Origin: Methanomassiliicoccales archaeon
GTDB lineage: Archaea > Thermoplasmatota > Thermoplasmata > Methanomassiliicoccales > UBA472
Direction of reading: 5' to 3'
NCBI GenBank assembly: GCA_025457905.1
Contig: JALOTM010000130.1
Location: forward strand, 1-8,760
Length of the DNA stretch: 8,760 nucleotides
Below are positions 6,665-8,760 of the stretch, piece after piece (position 1 is the first letter of the stretch; each line of letters starts with the position of its first letter). Under the pieces are notes generated by a model that ran no database searches, was not told the DNA's origin, and saw nothing but the letters and a program-made list of their open reading frames with translations. Both the position numbers and the translations under genes were made by a program.

Positions 6665-7540
6665 TCATTTGACCAGGCCGAGGGCCGCCATGGTCTTCCT
6701 CAGGGTCTCCTGGTTGTTCGGGTCCATGTCGCACAGGGGGAGCCTGAAGGCACCGGATGGCTTCCCCATCATCCGCAGCCCGGTCTTCACAGGGATGGGA
6801 TTGGTCTCCAGGAACAGGTGGTTGAAAAGGGGCAGCAGCTTGAAGTGCTCCTTCCTGGCCTCCTCCCATCGGCCCTCCAGGGCATGGCGAACCATCGAGC
6901 TCACATGGCCCGGGGCCACATTGGAGGCCACAGAGATGACCCCCTTGCCCCCCAGGGCCATGATGGGGAACGTCAGCGCGTCGTCCCCGGAGATCACGGA
7001 GAAGCCCTTGGGCGCCCTCTCCAGGATGGCCATGATCTGGGACATGTTCCCGCTGGCCTCCTTGATGGCAACGATGTTGGGCATCTCCGCCAGCTTGAGG
7101 ACGGTGGGCGGGTTGATGTTCCCCCCGGTGCGCCCCGGGACGTTGTAGACGACGATCGGCACGTCCACGGCCTTGCTGATGGCCTCGTAGTGCTTCACCA
7201 GCCCGGCCTGGGTGGGCTTATTGTAGTACGGAGAGATGGACAGGATGGCATGCACGCCCAGGTCCCTCGCCCCCTTGGATAGGTGTATGGCCTCGCTGGT
7301 GGAGTTGCTTCCCGCCCCGGCGATGACCTTGGCCTTCTTCGCCTGGTCCATCGCGATGCGGATAACCTGGAGGTGCTCCGCGTGCGTGAGCGTCGCCGAC
7401 TCTCCGGTGGTGCCCACGGGCACTATGTAGTCCACACCGTTGCTCTCCTGGAAGCTCACCAGCTCTCTCAGACCCTGCTCATCCAATTCCCCATTGGGCT
7501 TGAAGGGCGTCACGATCGCCGTTGCCGTTCCTTGGATCAT
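6665..7540 (-). CDS. dapA: 4-hydroxy-tetrahydrodipicolinate synthase
   Basis: DapA condenses pyruvate with aspartate semialdehyde, the first step specific to lysine. The 291-residue protein is a (beta/alpha)8 class I aldolase. It shows GTTGES (43-48, T44/T45 of the proton relay), SPYYNKPTQ (103-111), Y132 and R137 in YNVPGRT, and the Schiff-base lysine K160 in AIKEASG, followed by GDDALT (185-190). The family includes N-acetylneuraminate lyase and KDG aldolase relatives, but the arginine in YNVPGRT and the operon context favour true DapA. ATG 7540 overlaps the stop of the upstream regulator as ATGA, with GGTGA 4 nt before the start, so the two are translationally coupled. Confidence 0.96.
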   Translation of the reverse strand: MIQGTATAIVTPFKPNGELDEQGLRELVSFQESNGVDYIVPVGTTGESATLTHAEHLQVIRIAMDQAKKAKVIAGAGSNSTSEAIHLSKGARDLGVHAILSISPYYNKPTQAGLVKHYEAISKAVDVPIVVYNVPGRTGGNINPPTVLKLAEMPNIVAIKEASGNMSQIMAILERAPKGFSVISGDDALTFPIMALGGKGVISVASNVAPGHVSSMVRHALEGRWEEARKEHFKLLPLFNHLFLETNPIPVKTGLRMMGKPSGAFRLPLCDMDPNNQETLRKTMAALGLVK

Positions 7541-7962
7541 TCGCTCACCCCGAAATGCTCCTTGAGTATCAGACGCGTGCGCGTCGATTGCACGTTGTCG
7601 AAATGCCTTATGCGCTCGATTATGTCGTTCAGCTGCGGGGACGAGGTCACATCTATGATGGCCACGATGTCCTCCTCCCCTGTGACCTCGAACACCTCGG
7701 AGACGCCGTCGAACTTCGCAATCTGGTCCGCGACCTCCGAAGTGTTCACGTTGACGTCGATCTTCACCTCGATTATGGCCTTGACGTTCTTGCTGCTGGT
7801 CTTGATGGTGAAGCTCTGGATGACACCCTCCTCGAACAGCTTACGGACACGGCTGCGGATGGTGCCCTCGGACACCTTCAGCTCGTCGGCGATCTCCACG
7901 AACGGCTTCCTGGAGTCCTTCTTTAGTATCTCGATGATGCGCTCATCTAGGTGATCGATCAT
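7537..7962 (-). CDS. Lrp/AsnC-family transcriptional regulator, probable lysine-responsive operon regulator
   Basis: The 141-residue protein has the standard Lrp/AsnC layout: an N-terminal winged helix-turn-helix (about 1-50, with recognition helix SEGTIRSRVRKL at 31-42) and a C-terminal RAM/ACT-like ligand and oligomerisation domain (about 62-135, with GVSEVFEVTGEEDIV at 86-100). It is the first gene of the lysine operon and overlaps dapA by ATGA, so it is made together with the enzymes. By analogy with Sulfolobus LysM, an Lrp protein encoded with the lysine genes that responds to lysine, I infer that it senses lysine and controls this operon and itself. The ligand is not proven by sequence. 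ATG 7962 follows GAGGAGGG with 6-nt spacing. It could also act as a global regulator. Confidence 0.93.
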   Translation of the reverse strand: MIDHLDERIIEILKKDSRKPFVEIADELKVSEGTIRSRVRKLFEEGVIQSFTIKTSSKNVKAIIEVKIDVNVNTSEVADQIAKFDGVSEVFEVTGEEDIVAIIDVTSSPQLNDIIERIRHFDNVQSTRTRLILKEHFGVSE

Positions 7963-7979
7963 GGTGAACCCTCCTCATA

Positions 7980-7995
7980 ACACTTCTACACTTTT
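7980..7995 (-). repeat. Two tandem 8-bp near-repeats in the operon leader
   Basis: The plus strand reads ACACTTCT then ACACTTTT, matching at 7 of 8 positions. The pair sits between the candidate operator and the ribosome binding site of the regulator gene. It might be a further regulator contact or chance in an AT-rich leader. Confidence 0.3.
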
Positions 7996-8013
7996 TCGTA
8001 TGGTTTTTTACGA
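7996..8013 (-). promoter_or_regulatory. Candidate Lrp-type operator: 18-bp palindrome
   Basis: The sequence TCGTATGGTTTTTTACGA has perfect 5-bp arms (TCGTA/TACGA) around an 8-bp T-rich centre. This form, short inverted arms with an AT-rich middle, is typical of Lrp/AsnC binding sites. It lies 34 bp upstream of the regulator ATG and covers the position expected for the transcription start if the TATA-like element at 8028-8036 is used, which would suit autorepression. Chance occurrence is possible with arms this short. Confidence 0.4.
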
Positions 8014-8027
8014 TAACGGAGGAACCT

Positions 8028-8042
8028 TACTTAATACTTCCG
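8028..8042 (-). promoter_or_regulatory. Candidate BRE/TATA promoter of the lysine operon
   Basis: On the minus strand CGGAAG (8042-8037) precedes TATTAAGTA (8036-8028), a weak BRE/TATA pair. A start about 25 nt downstream would lie near 8007, giving a leader of about 45 nt. The surrounding 7963-8071 spacer is clearly more AT-rich than the genes, and it is the only sizeable gap on this strand. An alternative TATA is the A-run within 8002-8013. Confidence 0.35.
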
Positions 8043-8071
8043 AGAAACAGCAACGAATCAAAGCGTTTGCC

Positions 8072-8551
8072 CTAATGTTCCACAGAGTTGATCCACGAGA
8101 CCGACTTGAGGAACTCCTGCCAGCGCCGCTCATCGTTGACCTTGCTCATCAGGGCCTTGGCCTTGAGAGAAGCATCGGGACCAGTGGCGGTACGGACCTC
8201 GTCCACGCCACGGAGCAGGCCGCAGATCTCGTCCAGGAGGATATGGGCGCCACCCTTGGTGAGCCTCTCCTCGGTCTTGAGCTCCTCCTCGAGGCTGCGC
8301 GCCTTCTTCTCCATGCGGTCCGCGAGTAGCAGGGCCTCCTGCACCTCTGAATCGGTGGGAGAGGGATTGCTCACGAAGTGGAAGACCACGTCCCGCAGGG
8401 GTACCGTCCTGCCCTCGAAGATCTCCTCCTCGGGCACGAACTTCCCTACCCAGTAGAGGGCGGAATGGATCCTGGAAAGGATCCTGTTCCGGTCATCCTC
8501 ACCGAGGGGACTACGGTCGTAGTCCCATTTGTCGTGCTCCTTCTGGCTCAT
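8072..8551 (-). CDS. Conserved archaeal protein of unknown function, DUF5788-like
   Basis: The 159-residue protein is soluble, highly charged and mostly helical, with no signal peptide, membrane segment or metal-binding cluster. An N-terminal segment RNRILSRIHSALYWVGKFVP (21-40) is followed by a short VPLRDVVFHFV strand/helix region (50-60), a charged, coiled-coil-prone helix (about 68-97, rich in E/K/L), and a conserved-looking ERRWQEFLKSV near the end (141-151). The ordered features (an early VGxxxPE-like turn, a PLR(D/E)xVF element, a long Glu/Lys helix, a terminal RRWxxFL) resemble, from memory, the DUF5788 family of Euryarchaeota. I cannot give a function. ATG 8551 overlaps the upstream phosphoribosyltransferase stop as ATGA. 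The bases before it are pyrimidine-rich with no Shine-Dalgarno motif, so translation probably depends on coupling. Confidence 0.75.
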   Translation of the reverse strand: MSQKEHDKWDYDRSPLGEDDRNRILSRIHSALYWVGKFVPEEEIFEGRTVPLRDVVFHFVSNPSPTDSEVQEALLLADRMEKKARSLEEELKTEERLTKGGAHILLDEICGLLRGVDEVRTATGPDASLKAKALMSKVNDERRWQEFLKSVSWINSVEH

Positions 8552-8760
8552 TTGTAGGGGAAGGAGCGAAGCGGGCCGTGCCCCAAGATGGTCCCGCCCA
8601 TGGACCTGGCCCTTATGATCCCCCTCAGCGGAACGCCGTCGATCTCGTTCTGGCTGCTCTTGTTGACTATGACCACCATGAGGACGGGTGTGCCTCCTGC
8701 CGCCCTGACGTCCTTAATCGCCTCCTGGGCAGTGGCCCCGGTGGACATCACATCGTCCAC
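8548..8760 (-). CDS. Orotate phosphoribosyltransferase-like protein (PyrE/GfcR type), C-terminal part
   Basis: The frame is open to the window edge, so the start is missing; the last 70 codons are present, ending at TGA 8550-8548. It begins with the PRPP-binding loop VDDVMSTGAT followed by a helix (AQEAIKDVRAAGG) and the strand VLMVVIVNKSS, the standard core of type I phosphoribosyltransferases. The tail NEIDGVPLRGIIRARS resembles, from memory, archaeal OPRT-like proteins (some of which, such as haloarchaeal GfcR, act as regulators) more than bona fide PyrE. Substrate cannot be decided without the N-terminal half, where a helix-turn-helix would point to the regulator form. It overlaps the DUF5788-like gene by ATGA, so the two share an operon. 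Confidence 0.8.
   Translation of the reverse strand: MDDVMSTGATAQEAIKDVRAAGGTPVLMVVIVNKSSQNEIDGVPLRGIIRARSMGGTILGHGPLRSFPYK

Noticed and set aside
7996..8013. T-run palindrome as a terminator for the DUF5788-like gene
   Set aside because: On the transcribed (minus-strand) sense the run is A, not T, so it does not look like an archaeal terminator; operator or promoter use is more likely.
7963..8071. Lysine riboswitch upstream of the operon
   Set aside because: The spacer is about 109 bp and the inferred leader only about 45 nt, too short for the L-box, and no matching multi-helix structure was seen.

Overview
The window looks like GC-rich euryarchaeal chromosome. The evidence is an archaeal-type phosphoglycerate kinase, an apparent archaeal GAPDH C-terminus beside it, strong GGAGG/GGTG Shine-Dalgarno sites, a TATA-like rather than -35/-10 promoter, and an OPRT-like/DUF5788-like gene pair I associate with Euryarchaeota. 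My best guess is Thermoplasmatota, possibly a Methanomassiliicoccales methanogen. That placement is inference from gene style and GC content, not from a marker gene. No mobile elements, CRISPR arrays, rRNA or tRNA genes were seen.

Left end (1-1372, + strand): the last 24 codons of what is probably type II glyceraldehyde-3-phosphate dehydrogenase, a 108-bp spacer with a candidate TATA/BRE and a strong ribosome binding site, then phosphoglycerate kinase (pgk). The two enzymes are consecutive steps of glycolysis/gluconeogenesis. The pgk reading frame is broken near 880-909. The join also appears to lack the usual residues after the nucleotide-pocket Gly/Asn motif, so a short deletion (or assembly error) fits better than a one-base slip.

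Centre (1384-7962, - strand): a compact seven-gene lysine operon in the order Lrp/AsnC regulator - dapA - dapB - lysC - lysA - dapF - dapL. It encodes aspartate kinase and then every step from aspartate semialdehyde to L-lysine by the diaminopimelate aminotransferase route. Only aspartate-semialdehyde dehydrogenase (asd) is missing from the window. Genes overlap by 4 nt or are 1-4 nt apart, except for 40 nt before dapB. Two junctions (dapB/lysC and lysA/dapF) use the same TTGA stop/start overlap with a GAGG-type site 8 nt upstream. The operon ends 11 bp from the pgk stop, tail to tail. The leader upstream of the regulator holds a TATA-like element and an 18-bp palindrome with an AT-rich centre, a plausible operator for an autoregulating, lysine-sensing Lrp protein.

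Right end (8072-8760, - strand): a DUF5788-like protein of unknown function, overlapped by ATGA with the 3' end of an orotate phosphoribosyltransferase-like gene that runs off the window.

No wholly new system is evident. The most notable points are the self-contained, Lrp-headed archaeal DAP-lysine operon, a shortened regulatory region in aspartate kinase, the broken pgk, and the PRTase/DUF5788 pair.
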